Of a DNA stretch of 64,000 bases, positions 38,356 through 47,887 are shown in pieces. Position 1 is the stretch's first letter. Each line of letters starts with the position of its first letter. The stretch comes from Pseudazoarcus pumilus (GTDB lineage: Bacteria; Pseudomonadota; Gammaproteobacteria; Burkholderiales; Rhodocyclaceae): NCBI RefSeq assembly GCF_002872475.1, contig NZ_CP025682.1, forward strand, positions 1,922,001-1,986,000. The letters are read 5' to 3'. The translations under genes were made by a program, and so were the position numbers. The notes under the pieces are model-generated. The model saw only the letters and a program-made list of their open reading frames with translations. It did not search any database and was not told the DNA's origin.

Positions 38356-39249
38356 ATGCATGCAGCCCCCCGCGATCCCGGCGAAAACACCGTGCTGTTC
38401 CTCGACGTGGTCGGCAGCACCCGCCTGTACGAGCAGATCGGCGACCGCACGGCATTCTCGGTGGTCACGCGTTGCCTCGGCCACGCCAGCGAGGTCGTGC
38501 TCAACCGCGGCGGGCGCGTCATCAAATACACCGGCGACGGCCTGATGGCCCTGCTGCCAAACCCGGACGCCGCCGCCGACAGCGCGCTCGGAATTCACTC
38601 GACGATGCTCGAATGTCCGGCGGTTTCCACGCAGGGTCTGTCGGTGCGCATCGGCTTTCACACCGGCACCATCATTCGCAGCGGTACGGACGTGTTCGGT
38701 GAGACCGTCAACCTGGCTTCACGCCTGGTCTCGATTGCCGCACCGGGGCGGGCGCTGACCACCGGCGCCAGCGCCACGCGCATGAGTCCGGGCTGGCGCG
38801 AACTGCTCGCGCCGATGCCGCCGCGCGTGCTGCGCGGGGCGAGCCGGCCGGTGGACCTGTTCGAGTTGCGCTGCGACTCCAGCGGCGAGACCACCAGCGT
38901 GTTCGGCCTGCCGACCACCCTGCCCGACGAAGTCGAACTGCGACTGAACTTCCACGGACAGCGGGTCCAGATCAATGGCTGGCGCCCGCTCGCCCGTCTG
39001 GGCCGCGATCCGGAGTCGGAAGTACACGTCGAGGATCAGCGCGCCTCGCGCAATCATGCCGAAATCGAATTGCGTGGCGACAAGTTCGTGCTGCGCGACC
39101 ACAGCAGCAACGGCACCTATGTGACGATCGGCGACACGCCGGAATTCATCCTCAGCCGCGAGGAGGTCGTGCTGCATGGCACGGGTTGGGTGTCGCTGGG
39201 ACGCAGCCGCGAACGCAATCCGCTGGCCATCGAATACCTTTGCGCATGA
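38356..39249 (+). CDS. Class III adenylate/guanylate cyclase with C-terminal FHA domain
   Basis: A soluble 297-residue protein. The cyclase domain (about 10-165) keeps the two metal aspartates (D17 in FLDVVGST, D61 in YTGDGLM), the substrate-binding Lys57, D112, and transition-state N119 and R123 in VNLASRL, so it should be active, probably on ATP. The FHA domain (about 205-290) has the phosphothreonine-binding GR, SRNHAEI and SSNGTY motifs. The pairing links a phospho-signal to a cyclic nucleotide. The start could also be TTG 38338. A bidirectional terminator separates it from acnB. Confidence 0.85.
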   Translation: MHAAPRDPGENTVLFLDVVGSTRLYEQIGDRTAFSVVTRCLGHASEVVLNRGGRVIKYTGDGLMALLPNPDAAADSALGIHSTMLECPAVSTQGLSVRIGFHTGTIIRSGTDVFGETVNLASRLVSIAAPGRALTTGASATRMSPGWRELLAPMPPRVLRGASRPVDLFELRCDSSGETTSVFGLPTTLPDEVELRLNFHGQRVQINGWRPLARLGRDPESEVHVEDQRASRNHAEIELRGDKFVLRDHSSNGTYVTIGDTPEFILSREEVVLHGTGWVSLGRSRERNPLAIEYLCA

Positions 39250-39250
39250 A

Positions 39251-39272
39251 AACGGGGCCCGCGGGCCCCGTT
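39251..39272. terminator. Bidirectional terminator between the cyclase gene and acnB
   Basis: A perfect 10-bp stem AACGGGGCCC/GGGCCCCGTT with a 2-base GC centre. Ts are few, so its strength is uncertain, but the convergent position is right. Confidence 0.65.
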
Positions 39273-39292
39273 CTGTCTGTATCGCGCTGCCT

Positions 39293-41890
39293 TCAGAGCT
39301 CGACCGAGTCGGCCACCTCGCGGAACTCCGCGATCTGGTCGAAGTTCATGTAGCGGTAGATGTCGGCGGCCTTCTCGTTGACCACGCTGACCTGCTGCAG
39401 ATACTCGGCCGGCGTCGGGATGCGGCCCATCAGCGCGCACACCGCAGCCAGTTCGGCCGAACCCAGATAGACGCGGGTGTCGATGCCCAGGCGGTTGGGG
39501 AAGTTGCGCGTGGAGGTCGACATCGCGGTGCTGCCCTTGCGGATCTGCGCCTGGTTGCCCATGCACAGCGAGCAGCCCGGCATCTCCATGCGCGCGCCGG
39601 ACTTGCCGAGCACCGAGTAATAGCCTTCCTCGTTGAGGATCATCGCGTCCATCTTGGTCGGCGGCGCGATCCACAGCCGGGTCGGGATGTCGCTCTTGCC
39701 GTCGAGCACCTTGCCGGCGGCGCGGAAGTGGCCGATGTTGGTCATGCACGAGCCGATGAAGACCTCGTCGATCTTGTCGCCGGCCACTTGCGACAACGGC
39801 TTCACGTCGTCCGGATCGTTCGGACAGGCCACCAGCGGCTCCTTGACGTCGGCCAGGTCGATCTCGATCACGGCGGCGTACTCGGCGTCCGCATCGCCCG
39901 CGAGCAGTTGCGGATCGGCGATCCACGCCTCCATCGCCTGGATGCGGCGGGTGAGCGTGCGGCGGTCTTCGTAGCCGTTGGCGATCATCCATTTCATCAG
40001 CGTGATGTTGGAGCGCATGTATTCGATGATCGGCGCCTTGTCCAGATGCACCGTGCAGCCCGCGGCGGAACGCTCGGCCGAGGCGTCGGACAGTTCGAAG
40101 GCCTGCTCCACCTTGAGATCCGGCAGCCCTTCGATTTCCAGGATGCGGCCCGAGAAGATGTTCTTCTTGCCCTTCTTCTCCACCGTCAGCAGGCCCTTCT
40201 GGATGGCGTAGTAGGGAATCGCGTTGACCAGATCGCGCAGGGTCACGCCCGGCTGCATCTGCCCCTTGAAGCGCACCAGCACGGATTCGGGCATGTCCAG
40301 CGGCATCACGCCGGTGGCGGCGGCGAAGGCCACCAGACCGGAACCGGCCGGGAAGGAGATGCCGATCGGAAAGCGCGTGTGCGAGTCGCCACCGGTGCCG
40401 ACGGTGTCGGGCAGCAGCAGGCGGTTGAGCCAGGAGTGGATCACGCCGTCACCGGGCTTGAGCGACACGCCGCCGCGGTTGGTGATGAAGCCCGGCAGTT
40501 CGCGGTGCATGCGCACGTCGACCAGCTTGGGGTAGGCCGCGGTGTGGCAGAAGGACTGCATCACCAGATCGGCCGAGAAGCCGAGGCAGGCCAGATCCTT
40601 GAGCTCGTCGCGCGTCATCGGGCCGGTGGTGTCCTGCGAGCCCACCGTGGTCATGCGCGGCTCGCAGTAGGTGCCGGGGCGGATCCCCTGCCCTTCCGGC
40701 AGGCCGCAGGCGCGGCCGACCATCTTCTGCGCCAGCGAGAAGCCCTTGCCGGAATCGGCCGGCGCCTGCGGCAGGCGGAACAGGGTCGAGGGCGGCAGGC
40801 CCAGCGCCTCGCGCGCACGGGCGGTCAGGCCGCGTCCGATGATCAGCGGGATGCGCCCCCCCGCGCGCACTTCATCCAGGATCACCGGCGTCTTGAGCGT
40901 GCTGTGCGCGATCTGCTCGCCGTTCTTCAACGCAGTGACTTCCGCCTTGGCGTGGTCGATGCGCAGCTCGATCTCGTCGCCCATGTCCATCTGATTGACG
41001 TCGATCTCGATCGGCAGCGCACCCGCGTCTTCCATGGTGTTGAAGAAGATCGGCGCGATCTTGCTGCCCAGACACACGCCGCCGAAGCGCTTGTTCGGCA
41101 CGTGCGGAATGTCCTCGCCGGTGAACCACAGCACGGAGTTGGTGGCCGACTTGCGCGACGAACCCGTGCCGACCACGTCACCCACATAGGCCACGACGTT
41201 GCCGCGCGCGCGCAGATCCTGCAAGAACTTGACCGGACCGCGCACGCCGGCTTCTTCCGGCTCGATGCCGGCACGCGGGTTCTTCAGCATGGCCAGTGCG
41301 TGCAGCGGAATGTCCGGGCGCGACCAGGCGTCCGGTGCCGGCGACAAATCGTCGGTGTTGGTCTCGCCGGTGACCTTGAAGACCGTGATCTTCATCGACG
41401 CCGGCACTTCGGGACGGCTGGTGAACCATTCGGCGTCGGCCCAGGACTGCATCACCGCACGCGCATTCGCGCTACCCTTGTCCGCGCGCTCGCGCACGTC
41501 GTGGAAGTAGTCGAACATCAGCAGCGTGTGCTTGAGTGCATCGGCCGCGCTCGCGCCAACTTCTGCGTCGTCGAGCAGCTCGATCAAGGGCTTGATGTTG
41601 AATCCGCCCAGCATGGTGCCCAGCAGTTTCACCGCACGCACGCGATCGACGAGCGCGCAGACCGTCTCGCCGCGCGCAATGGCGGCGAGAAAGTCGGCCT
41701 TGACGCGCGCCGCGTCGTCGACGCCCGCAGGCACGCGATGTGTCAGCAACTCGAGCAGGAAGTCCGCCTCTCCGGCCGGCGGGTCCAGCAGCAGGCGTAC
41801 GAGTTCGGTCGTTTGCGCGCGATCGAGCGGCAACGGGGGAATGCCGAGGGCTTGACGCTCGGCGACATGAGCACGGTAGGCTTGCAGCAC
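39293..41890 (-). CDS. acnB: Aconitate hydratase B
   Basis: Interconverts citrate and isocitrate with a 4Fe-4S cluster. The 865 residues follow the AcnB layout: an N-terminal HEAT-like domain, a swivel domain and a cluster-bearing core. Cluster cysteines are in [12 protein letters not shown] and GCSLCMGNQ. Its promoter carries an operator-like sequence shared with the gntR-mdh region. Confidence 0.97.
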   Translation of the reverse strand: MLQAYRAHVAERQALGIPPLPLDRAQTTELVRLLLDPPAGEADFLLELLTHRVPAGVDDAARVKADFLAAIARGETVCALVDRVRAVKLLGTMLGGFNIKPLIELLDDAEVGASAADALKHTLLMFDYFHDVRERADKGSANARAVMQSWADAEWFTSRPEVPASMKITVFKVTGETNTDDLSPAPDAWSRPDIPLHALAMLKNPRAGIEPEEAGVRGPVKFLQDLRARGNVVAYVGDVVGTGSSRKSATNSVLWFTGEDIPHVPNKRFGGVCLGSKIAPIFFNTMEDAGALPIEIDVNQMDMGDEIELRIDHAKAEVTALKNGEQIAHSTLKTPVILDEVRAGGRIPLIIGRGLTARAREALGLPPSTLFRLPQAPADSGKGFSLAQKMVGRACGLPEGQGIRPGTYCEPRMTTVGSQDTTGPMTRDELKDLACLGFSADLVMQSFCHTAAYPKLVDVRMHRELPGFITNRGGVSLKPGDGVIHSWLNRLLLPDTVGTGGDSHTRFPIGISFPAGSGLVAFAAATGVMPLDMPESVLVRFKGQMQPGVTLRDLVNAIPYYAIQKGLLTVEKKGKKNIFSGRILEIEGLPDLKVEQAFELSDASAERSAAGCTVHLDKAPIIEYMRSNITLMKWMIANGYEDRRTLTRRIQAMEAWIADPQLLAGDADAEYAAVIEIDLADVKEPLVACPNDPDDVKPLSQVAGDKIDEVFIGSCMTNIGHFRAAGKVLDGKSDIPTRLWIAPPTKMDAMILNEEGYYSVLGKSGARMEMPGCSLCMGNQAQIRKGSTAMSTSTRNFPNRLGIDTRVYLGSAELAAVCALMGRIPTPAEYLQQVSVVNEKAADIYRYMNFDQIAEFREVADSVEL

Positions 41891-41940
41891 GTCGGTTCCT
41901 TTATTCCTGGTTGATCGGCCCCCGAATGAGGCCGGCCGGG

Positions 41941-41962
41941 ATTATATGTCTTTTATAAGAGT
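41941..41962 (-). promoter_or_regulatory. acnB promoter with GntR-type operator sequence
   Basis: On the minus strand a TATAAT -10 (plus positions 41941-41946) is preceded at once by an imperfect palindrome (41947-41962) matching the gntR-mdh operator at 13 of 16 positions. The operator occupies the -35/-10 spacer, a repressor-like placement. Confidence 0.6.
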
Positions 41963-42035
41963 TAGGCGAACGTAGCCAGCGACACGATCTGGCTTCGGCC
42001 CGCAGGCAGTCCGCAGGATGTTTGCTCGCTCGCAC

Positions 42036-42065
42036 TTGCGCGGCCGGGCCATGCTCCTGTATATT
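42036..42065 (+). promoter_or_regulatory. Predicted sigma70 promoter of rpmB-rpmG
   Basis: TTGCGC at 42036-42041, an 18-bp spacer and TATATT at 42060-42065, about 38 bp before the rpmB ATG. Confidence 0.6.
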
Positions 42066-42102
42066 TACGCGTTTTCGAGAAATCCGAACCCTGGAGCAAG
42101 CC

Positions 42103-42339
42103 ATGGCCCGCGTCTGTCAAGTGACCGGTAAAGCACCGATGGTGGGAAACAACGTTTCCCACGCGAACAACAAGACCAAGCGTCGCTTCCTGCCGAACCT
42201 GCAGAACCGCAAGTTCTGGAGCGAGGCCGAGAACCGCTGGATCCGCCTGCGCGTGTCGAACGCCGCGCTGCGCACGATCGACAAGAAGGGCATCGACACC
42301 ATCGTCGCCGACCTTCGCGCCCGCGGCGAGAAGGTCTGA
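42103..42339 (+). CDS. rpmB: 50S ribosomal protein L28
   Basis: A 78-residue ribosomal protein with the family N-terminus [20 protein letters not shown] and the [13 protein letters not shown] block. Start 42103 is preceded by TGGAG. It lies 36 bp before rpmG, the classic rpmBG pair. Confidence 0.97.
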   Translation: MARVCQVTGKAPMVGNNVSHANNKTKRRFLPNLQNRKFWSEAENRWIRLRVSNAALRTIDKKGIDTIVADLRARGEKV

Positions 42340-42375
42340 CGCCGGGCTCGCCCAAGCAACCGAACGGAGAACAGC

Positions 42376-42543
42376 ATGGCCAAAGGCGCACGCGAAAAAA
42401 TCAAGCTTGAATCGACGGCCGGCACCGGTCACTTCTACACCTGCGCGAAGAACAAGCGCACCACGCCGGACAAGCTCGAGTTCATGAAGTACGACCCGGT
42501 GGTTCGCAAGCACGTCCTGTACAAGGAAGTGAAGCTCAAGTGA
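42376..42543 (+). CDS. rpmG: 50S ribosomal protein L33
   Basis: A 55-residue protein beginning [20 protein letters not shown] and ending [17 protein letters not shown]. It has a single Cys (FYTCAKNKR), so it is the zinc-free (C-minus) form of L33. GGAG is 9 bp before the ATG. A strong terminator follows. Confidence 0.97.
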   Translation: MAKGAREKIKLESTAGTGHFYTCAKNKRTTPDKLEFMKYDPVVRKHVLYKEVKLK

Positions 42544-42564
42544 GCGAACACCCACCCGCGAACG

Positions 42565-42596
42565 AAAAAAAGCCGCTGATTCAGCGGCTTTTTGCT
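42565..42596. terminator. Bidirectional terminator between rpmG and the csp gene
   Basis: AAAAAGCCGCTGA/TTCAGCGGCTTTTT forms a long stem flanked by A and T runs and serves both convergent genes. Confidence 0.9.
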
Positions 42597-42635
42597 TTCA
42601 GGCACCAAGAACCCGGGCACCTTCTGCAGCGGTGA

Positions 42636-42839
42636 TCAGGCCTTCTGGATGTTCGAGGCCTGCTTGCCCTTGGGCCCCTGGGTCACTTCGAACGAGACCT
42701 TCTCGCCTTCCTTCAGGGACTTGAACCCGCTCATGTTGATCGCGGAAAAATGCGCGAACAGATCTTCGCTTCCGTCGTCCGGGGTAATGAAACCGAAACC
42801 CTTGGAGTCGTTGAACCACTTAACGGTACCAGTTGCCAT
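42636..42839 (-). CDS. cspA: Cold-shock protein (CspA family)
   Basis: A 67-residue single cold-shock domain with RNP1 KGFGFITP and RNP2-like DLFAHFSAI, acting as an RNA chaperone. The start at 42839 ([11 protein letters not shown]) is the family start; an in-frame ATG 18 bp upstream is unlikely. A promoter with a TTGACG -35 and a TAAAAG -10 (minus strand, 43015-42987) would give an untranslated leader of about 140 nt, typical for cold-inducible csp mRNAs. Confidence 0.93.
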   Translation of the reverse strand: MATGTVKWFNDSKGFGFITPDDGSEDLFAHFSAINMSGFKSLKEGEKVSFEVTQGPKGKQASNIQKA

Positions 42840-43238
42840 ATTGCCTAGATCCTTCAAATGAACTGAGTAACGCAGGCATCGCCCGCGGTTGCGTCAATGC
42901 GGCATCGGATCGAGCCCGGTTCCAGCCTGCGCTGCAGGCGACGGAAACTGTGCCCGTTCAGTACGTTGCATCAAACACGATTTCTGCTTTTACGCACTTG
43001 ATATGAGAGCGTCAAGAAAATATTGGGGATTTCGCCCAATGTGCATGAAGAGCATGCCCGACGACCCGCAATGCATCCGCGCCCCATCCATTTTTTTCTT
43101 TTTCTTTCAGAAGCTTAAATCAAGCAAAAAGTTGCTGCGGCGCAACACCCGGGTTGTTGTAAAAGTGCCAGAACCTCCTGCTCTCAAGCTTCTTCGGCAC
43201 TTGTTGCACTCTCCTCCGACTGGATTAGAATGAGCCTC
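42840..43238. promoter_or_regulatory. Divergent intergenic region csp/clpS
   Basis: About 400 bp without a credible gene. It holds the csp promoter and long leader on the minus strand (-35 TTGACG at 43015-43010, -10 TAAAAG at 42992-42987) and the clpS promoter on the plus strand (TTGCAC at 43204-43209, 16-bp spacer, TAGAAT at 43226-43231). A long T/C run sits around 43089-43110. Confidence 0.6.
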
Positions 43239-43547
43239 ATGGCCACCGACAAACAGAGTGATTCCGTACTGGAAACGGAGCGCACGCAGACCAAACCGCC
43301 GCCGCTCTACAAGGTGCTGGTGCTTAACGACGATTTCACCCCGATGGAGTTCGTCGTGATTGTCCTGCAGCAATTTTTTGGCATGGACCGCGAACGGGCA
43401 ACGCGTGTCATGCTCCAAGTGCACACGGAAGGTTCAGGAGTGTGCGGCATCTTCCCGAGGGATGTCGCGGCGACCAAGGTCGAGCAGGTCGTGTCTTTTG
43501 CCCGGCAGCACCAGCACCCGCTGGCGTGCGTGATGGAGGAAAACTGA
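43239..43547 (+). CDS. clpS: ATP-dependent Clp protease adaptor ClpS
   Basis: N-end-rule adaptor delivering substrates to ClpAP. The 102 residues contain [18 protein letters not shown] (substrate pocket) and the [16 protein letters not shown] loop. The ATG at 43239 is preferred because the -10 TAGAAT (43226-43231) overlaps the upstream in-frame ATG at 43230. This puts the likely transcription start on or next to the chosen codon, and no Shine-Dalgarno sequence is present. clpA follows after 2 bp. Confidence 0.93.
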   Translation: MATDKQSDSVLETERTQTKPPPLYKVLVLNDDFTPMEFVVIVLQQFFGMDRERATRVMLQVHTEGSGVCGIFPRDVAATKVEQVVSFARQHQHPLACVMEEN

Positions 43548-43549
43548 GA

Positions 43550-45832
43550 ATGATCGCGCAAGAGCTAGAAGTCAGTCTTCACATGGCGTTTGTCGAGGCC
43601 CGGCAAAAGCGGCACGAGTTCATCACCGTCGAACACCTGCTGCTGGCGCTGCTCGACAACCCTTCGGCTGCAGAGGTGCTCAAGGCCTGCGCGGCGAACA
43701 TCGAGGAACTCCGTCGGGAACTGACCAACTTCATCAACGAGCACACGCCTCGCGTGGAGAACGTCGAGGAAGTCGACACCCAGCCCACGCTGGGCTTCCA
43801 GCGCGTGATCCAGCGCGCCATCCTGCACGTGCAGTCCTCGGGCAAGAAGGAAGTGACCGGCGCCAACGTGCTGGTGGCGATCTTCGGCGAGAAGGATTCG
43901 CATGCAGTGTATTTCCTGCAGCGGCAGAAGATCTCGCGCCTGGACGTCGTCAACTTCATCTCCCACGGCATCGCCAAGACGCCGCAACAGGGCAGCCCCG
44001 CACAGGGCGGCCGCGCCGAGGCCGAGCCAGAAGGCGAGCAGGAAGCGGCCCAGTCCGGCGGTGCGCTCGAGAACTTCACGCAGAACCTCAACCAGCAGGC
44101 GCTGATCGGCAAGATCGACCCGCTGATCGGCCGCGAGAAGGAAGTCGAACGCGTCATCCAGACGCTGTGCCGCCGCCGCAAGAACAACCCGCTGCTGGTC
44201 GGCGAGGCCGGTGTGGGCAAGACTGCGATCGCCGAGGGGCTGGCGCGACGCATCGTCGAAGACCGCGTGCCCGACATCCTCAAGGGTGCGCAGGTGCATG
44301 CGTTGGACATGGGGGCGCTGCTCGCCGGCACCAAGTATCGCGGTGACTTCGAACAACGCCTCAAGGCGGTGCTCAAGCAGTTGCGCGAGGCCGACAACAC
44401 CATCCTGTTCATCGACGAGATCCACACGCTGATCGGCGCCGGCGCAGCCTCGGGCGGCACGCTGGACGCGTCCAACCTGCTCAAGCCGGCGCTCTCCTCG
44501 GGCCAGCTCAAGTGCATCGGCGCGACCACCTACTCCGAATTCCGTCAGATCTTCGAGAAGGATCACGCGCTGTCACGCCGCTTCCAGAAGATCGACGTGG
44601 TCGAGCCCAGCGTGGCCGAGACGGTGGAGATCCTCAAGGGGCTCAAGAGCCGCTTCGAGGAACATCATAACGTCCGCTATTCGTCCGCGGCGCTGGCTTC
44701 GGCCGCCGAGCTGGCAGCGCGCTACATCAATGACCGCCATTTGCCGGACAAGGCTATCGACGTGATCGACGAGGCCGGCGCTGCTCAGCGCATCCTGCCC
44801 AAGTCGCGCCAGCGCAAGACCATCGGCCGCGTCGAGATCGAGGAGATCGTCGCCAAGATCGCGCGCATCCCGCCTCGCACCGTCTCCAACGACGACCGCC
44901 AGTCGCTGCGCACGCTCGAACGCGACCTCAAGAACATGGTCTTCGGCCAGGACGAGGCCATCGACGCGCTCGCCAAGGCGATCAAGATGTCGCGCTCGGG
45001 GCTGGGCAATCCGCAAAAGCCCATCGGCAACTTCCTGTTCAGCGGCCCCACCGGCGTGGGCAAGACCGAGGTCGCGCGCCAGCTCGCCTACACGCTGGGC
45101 ATCGAACTGGTGCGTTTCGACATGTCCGAGTACATGGAGCGCCACGCCGTATCGCGCCTGATCGGGGCGCCCCCGGGCTACGTCGGTTACGACAACGGCG
45201 GCCTGCTTACCGAGGCGGTCACCAAGAAGCCGCATTGCGTGCTGCTGCTCGACGAGATCGAGAAGGCGCACCCGGACATCTACAACATCCTGCTGCAGGT
45301 CATGGACCACGGCGCGCTGACGGACAACAACGGCCGTCAGGCGGATTTCCGCAACGTGATCATCATCATGACCACCAACGCGGGCGCCGAGGCCATGCAG
45401 AAGACCGTGATGGGCTTTTCGGCCAAACGCGAGTCGGGTGACGAGATGGCCGAGATCAAGCGCCTGTTCTCGCCCGAGTTCCGCAACCGCCTGGATGCGA
45501 CGATCTCGTTCGCTGCGCTCGACAACGAGATCATCCTCAAGGTGGTCGACAAGTTCCTGATGCAGCTCGAGGCGCAGCTGCACGAGAAGAAGGTCGAGGC
45601 CCACTTCACCGACGAACTCAAGGCCTGGCTCGCCGCCGAGGGCTTCGACCCGCTGATGGGCGCGCGTCCGATGGCACGCCTGATCCAGGACACGATCCGA
45701 TCTGCACTGGCCGACGAACTGCTCTTCGGTCGCCTGGCCAGTGGCGGACACGTGACCATCGATCTGGGTGCCGACGGCAAGGTCAAGCTGGAGTTCGACG
45801 AGGAAGAAGCCGAGTCGGCGACGACGAGTTGA
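43550..45832 (+). CDS. clpA: ATP-dependent Clp protease ATP-binding subunit ClpA
   Basis: Hexameric unfoldase partner of ClpP. The 760 residues comprise the Clp N-domain repeats (1-145), an acidic linker, AAA1 with GEAGVGKT near 220, and AAA2 with GPTGVGKT near 500, plus the IGL-type ClpP loop region. The start at 43550 follows the clpS stop by 2 bp with GGAGG upstream; longer in-frame extensions run antisense to motifs of clpS and are rejected. Confidence 0.96.
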   Translation: MIAQELEVSLHMAFVEARQKRHEFITVEHLLLALLDNPSAAEVLKACAANIEELRRELTNFINEHTPRVENVEEVDTQPTLGFQRVIQRAILHVQSSGKKEVTGANVLVAIFGEKDSHAVYFLQRQKISRLDVVNFISHGIAKTPQQGSPAQGGRAEAEPEGEQEAAQSGGALENFTQNLNQQALIGKIDPLIGREKEVERVIQTLCRRRKNNPLLVGEAGVGKTAIAEGLARRIVEDRVPDILKGAQVHALDMGALLAGTKYRGDFEQRLKAVLKQLREADNTILFIDEIHTLIGAGAASGGTLDASNLLKPALSSGQLKCIGATTYSEFRQIFEKDHALSRRFQKIDVVEPSVAETVEILKGLKSRFEEHHNVRYSSAALASAAELAARYINDRHLPDKAIDVIDEAGAAQRILPKSRQRKTIGRVEIEEIVAKIARIPPRTVSNDDRQSLRTLERDLKNMVFGQDEAIDALAKAIKMSRSGLGNPQKPIGNFLFSGPTGVGKTEVARQLAYTLGIELVRFDMSEYMERHAVSRLIGAPPGYVGYDNGGLLTEAVTKKPHCVLLLDEIEKAHPDIYNILLQVMDHGALTDNNGRQADFRNVIIIMTTNAGAEAMQKTVMGFSAKRESGDEMAEIKRLFSPEFRNRLDATISFAALDNEIILKVVDKFLMQLEAQLHEKKVEAHFTDELKAWLAAEGFDPLMGARPMARLIQDTIRSALADELLFGRLASGGHVTIDLGADGKVKLEFDEEEAESATTS

Positions 45833-45853
45833 GCCCGGCCCGACCGTAAACGC

Positions 45854-45885
45854 AGAAGCGGCCCCACGGGGCCGCTTCTTTTTTT
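45854..45885. terminator. Bidirectional terminator between clpA and prpE
   Basis: An 11-bp stem AGAAGCGGCCC/GGGCCGCTTCT followed by seven Ts on the plus strand. Confidence 0.88.
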
Positions 45886-45898
45886 GCGCTGTGCCCCC

Positions 45899-47803
45899 TC
45901 AGCCCTCGCGCGTCTCGGACAGACGATCGCGGATCTGCTGCAGCGTCGAGGGATCCTCGATGGTCGCCAGATCTCCCGGGTCGCGTCCTTCGGCCAGCGC
46001 CTGGATGGCGCGACGCAGCATCTTGCCCGAGCGCGTCTTGGGCAGCCCCGAGACGAAGAACACGCGCGCCGGGCGGCCGATCGCACCGAGCCACTCGTCG
46101 ACCTTGCGCGAGATCTCGGCCTCGAGGCGCTTCGCCTCCTCCGGCGTGGCCGCCGCGCCAGCGTCCTTGAGCACGGCGAAGGCCATCGGCACCTGACCCT
46201 TGACGTCGTCGGCCACACCCACCACCGCCACTTCGGCCACGCCCGGATGGGTCTGCACGGCCTCCTCGATCTCGCGCGTGCCCAGGCGGTGACCGGCGAC
46301 GTTGATCACGTCGTCCATGCGCCCGAGGATGGTGTAGTAGCCATCGTCGTCGCGGATGCCCCAGTCGGACGAGGAATACACCAGCGGATCCTTGAACAGG
46401 CTGAAGTAGGTCGACACGAAGCGATCGTCCTGCCCCCACACCGTGGTCATGCAGCCGGGCGGCAGCGGCGGGACGATACCCACCACCCCCTTCTCGTTGG
46501 CCCCGCACTCGCTGCCATCTTCGCGGAACAGGCGCAGGTCGTAGCCGTATACGGGGAAGCTCGGCGAGCCGTACTTGATCGGCGTCTTTTCGATGCCGGG
46601 CATCGCCGAGAGGATGGGCCAGCCGGTTTCCGTCTGCCAGTAGTTGTCGATGACCGGGATGTCCAGTTCCTCGGCGATCCAGCGATGCGTGGTTTCGTCG
46701 AGCGGCTCGCCCGCCAGGAACAGGTGCTTGAGCGAGGACAGGTCGCAGCTGTGCAGCCAGGCCGTATCCTGCTTCTTGAGCACGCGGATCGCGGTCGGTG
46801 CGGAGAACATGACGTTGACGCGGTACTTCTCGACGATGCGCCACCACACGCCAGCGTCGGGACGGATGGGCGTGCCCTCGTACATGACCGTGGCCATACC
46901 CGCGATCAGCGGCGCGTAGATGATGTAGCTGTGCCCCACCACCCAGCCGATGTCTGAAGTCACGAACATGGTTTCACCGGGCCCACCCGTGAAGAGGTGC
47001 TGCATCGAGGCGGCCAGCGCCACGCAGTAGCCACCGGTGTCGCGCTGCACCCCCTTGGGCTTGCCGGTGGTGCCCGAGGTGTACAGGATGTAGCTCGGTT
47101 CGCTCGATTCCAGCCATTCCACGGGCACGGCCGCGTCCACGTGCTTGCGCCGCATCTCGGCGTAATCGACGTCACGCCCCTCGGTTCGGGCAAAGCCCTT
47201 GTCGATGCCGCGGTCGACGATCAGCACATGCGCTGGCGGATGCTCGGCGAGGCGACAGGCGTCGTCGACCAGGTGCTTGTAGGGGATCGCCTTGCCGCCG
47301 CGCATGCCCGCGTCGGCGCTGATCATCAGCACCGGTCTGGCGTCATCGATGCGCGTGGCCAGCGATGCCGGCGCGAAGCCGCCGAAGACCACCGAGTGCA
47401 CTGCGCCGATGCGCGCGCAGGCGAGCATCGCAAAACAGGCCTCGGGAATCATCGGCATGTAGATCAGCACACGATCGCCGCGCTTCACGCCGAGTTCGAT
47501 GAATATCGCTGCCATTCGCTCGACCTCGCACAACAGGTCGGCATATGAATAGGTGCGCTCGGTGTCGGTCTCGGTCGATACGTAGATCAGCGCCGGGTCA
47601 CGCGGTCGCGCGGCGGCATGGCGATCGACGGCGTTGTGACACAGATTGGTCGTGCCGCCGACGAACCATTTGACGAAGGGCGGACGAGAATAGTCGCAGA
47701 TCGTCTGCGGAGTCTGCTGCCAGTCGACGAGCCGCGACTGATCCCGCCAGAAGCCTTCACGATCCTCGATCGAGCGTCGGTGAAAATCGATGTAGCCCAC
47801 CAT
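45899..47803 (-). CDS. prpE: Propionate--CoA ligase (acetyl-CoA synthetase family)
   Basis: AMP-forming acyl-CoA synthetase that activates propionate. The 634 residues contain YTSGTTGKPKGVQRD (P-loop), SDIGWVVGHSYIIYAPL, NYWQTETGWP and the C-terminal GLPKTRSGKMLRR with the acylatable lysine. The short N-terminus with GGTTNLCHNAVDRH and the VVGHSY variant favour PrpE over acetyl-CoA synthetase Acs, though acetate activity is possible. It is downstream of a response regulator and an AcuI-type reductase on the same strand. Confidence 0.88.
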   Translation of the reverse strand: MVGYIDFHRRSIEDREGFWRDQSRLVDWQQTPQTICDYSRPPFVKWFVGGTTNLCHNAVDRHAAARPRDPALIYVSTETDTERTYSYADLLCEVERMAAIFIELGVKRGDRVLIYMPMIPEACFAMLACARIGAVHSVVFGGFAPASLATRIDDARPVLMISADAGMRGGKAIPYKHLVDDACRLAEHPPAHVLIVDRGIDKGFARTEGRDVDYAEMRRKHVDAAVPVEWLESSEPSYILYTSGTTGKPKGVQRDTGGYCVALAASMQHLFTGGPGETMFVTSDIGWVVGHSYIIYAPLIAGMATVMYEGTPIRPDAGVWWRIVEKYRVNVMFSAPTAIRVLKKQDTAWLHSCDLSSLKHLFLAGEPLDETTHRWIAEELDIPVIDNYWQTETGWPILSAMPGIEKTPIKYGSPSFPVYGYDLRLFREDGSECGANEKGVVGIVPPLPPGCMTTVWGQDDRFVSTYFSLFKDPLVYSSSDWGIRDDDGYYTILGRMDDVINVAGHRLGTREIEEAVQTHPGVAEVAVVGVADDVKGQVPMAFAVLKDAGAAATPEEAKRLEAEISRKVDEWLGAIGRPARVFFVSGLPKTRSGKMLRRAIQALAEGRDPGDLATIEDPSTLQQIRDRLSETREG

Positions 47804-47887
47804 ATGTCCTCCTCGCTACAAGCACACGGCGGTGTTCCGGTCTGTGGCCGGCCGGTCGCCCGTGGTCGGGGCCGGGATTTCACCGCA

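Noticed and set aside
39176-41914. A long open frame on the plus strand opposite acnB
   Set aside because: It mirrors the third-position GC bias of acnB, has His/Asp/Arg-rich low-complexity composition and no domain; acnB itself is unmistakable.
43442-43549. In-frame extension of clpA into clpS
   Set aside because: It is out of frame with clpS coding sense and lacks an initiation site; the ATG at 43550 with GGAGG fits ClpA exactly.
45899-47803. Annotation as acetyl-CoA synthetase Acs
   Set aside because: The N-terminus and the VVGHSY variant match PrpE better, though acetate activity is possible.
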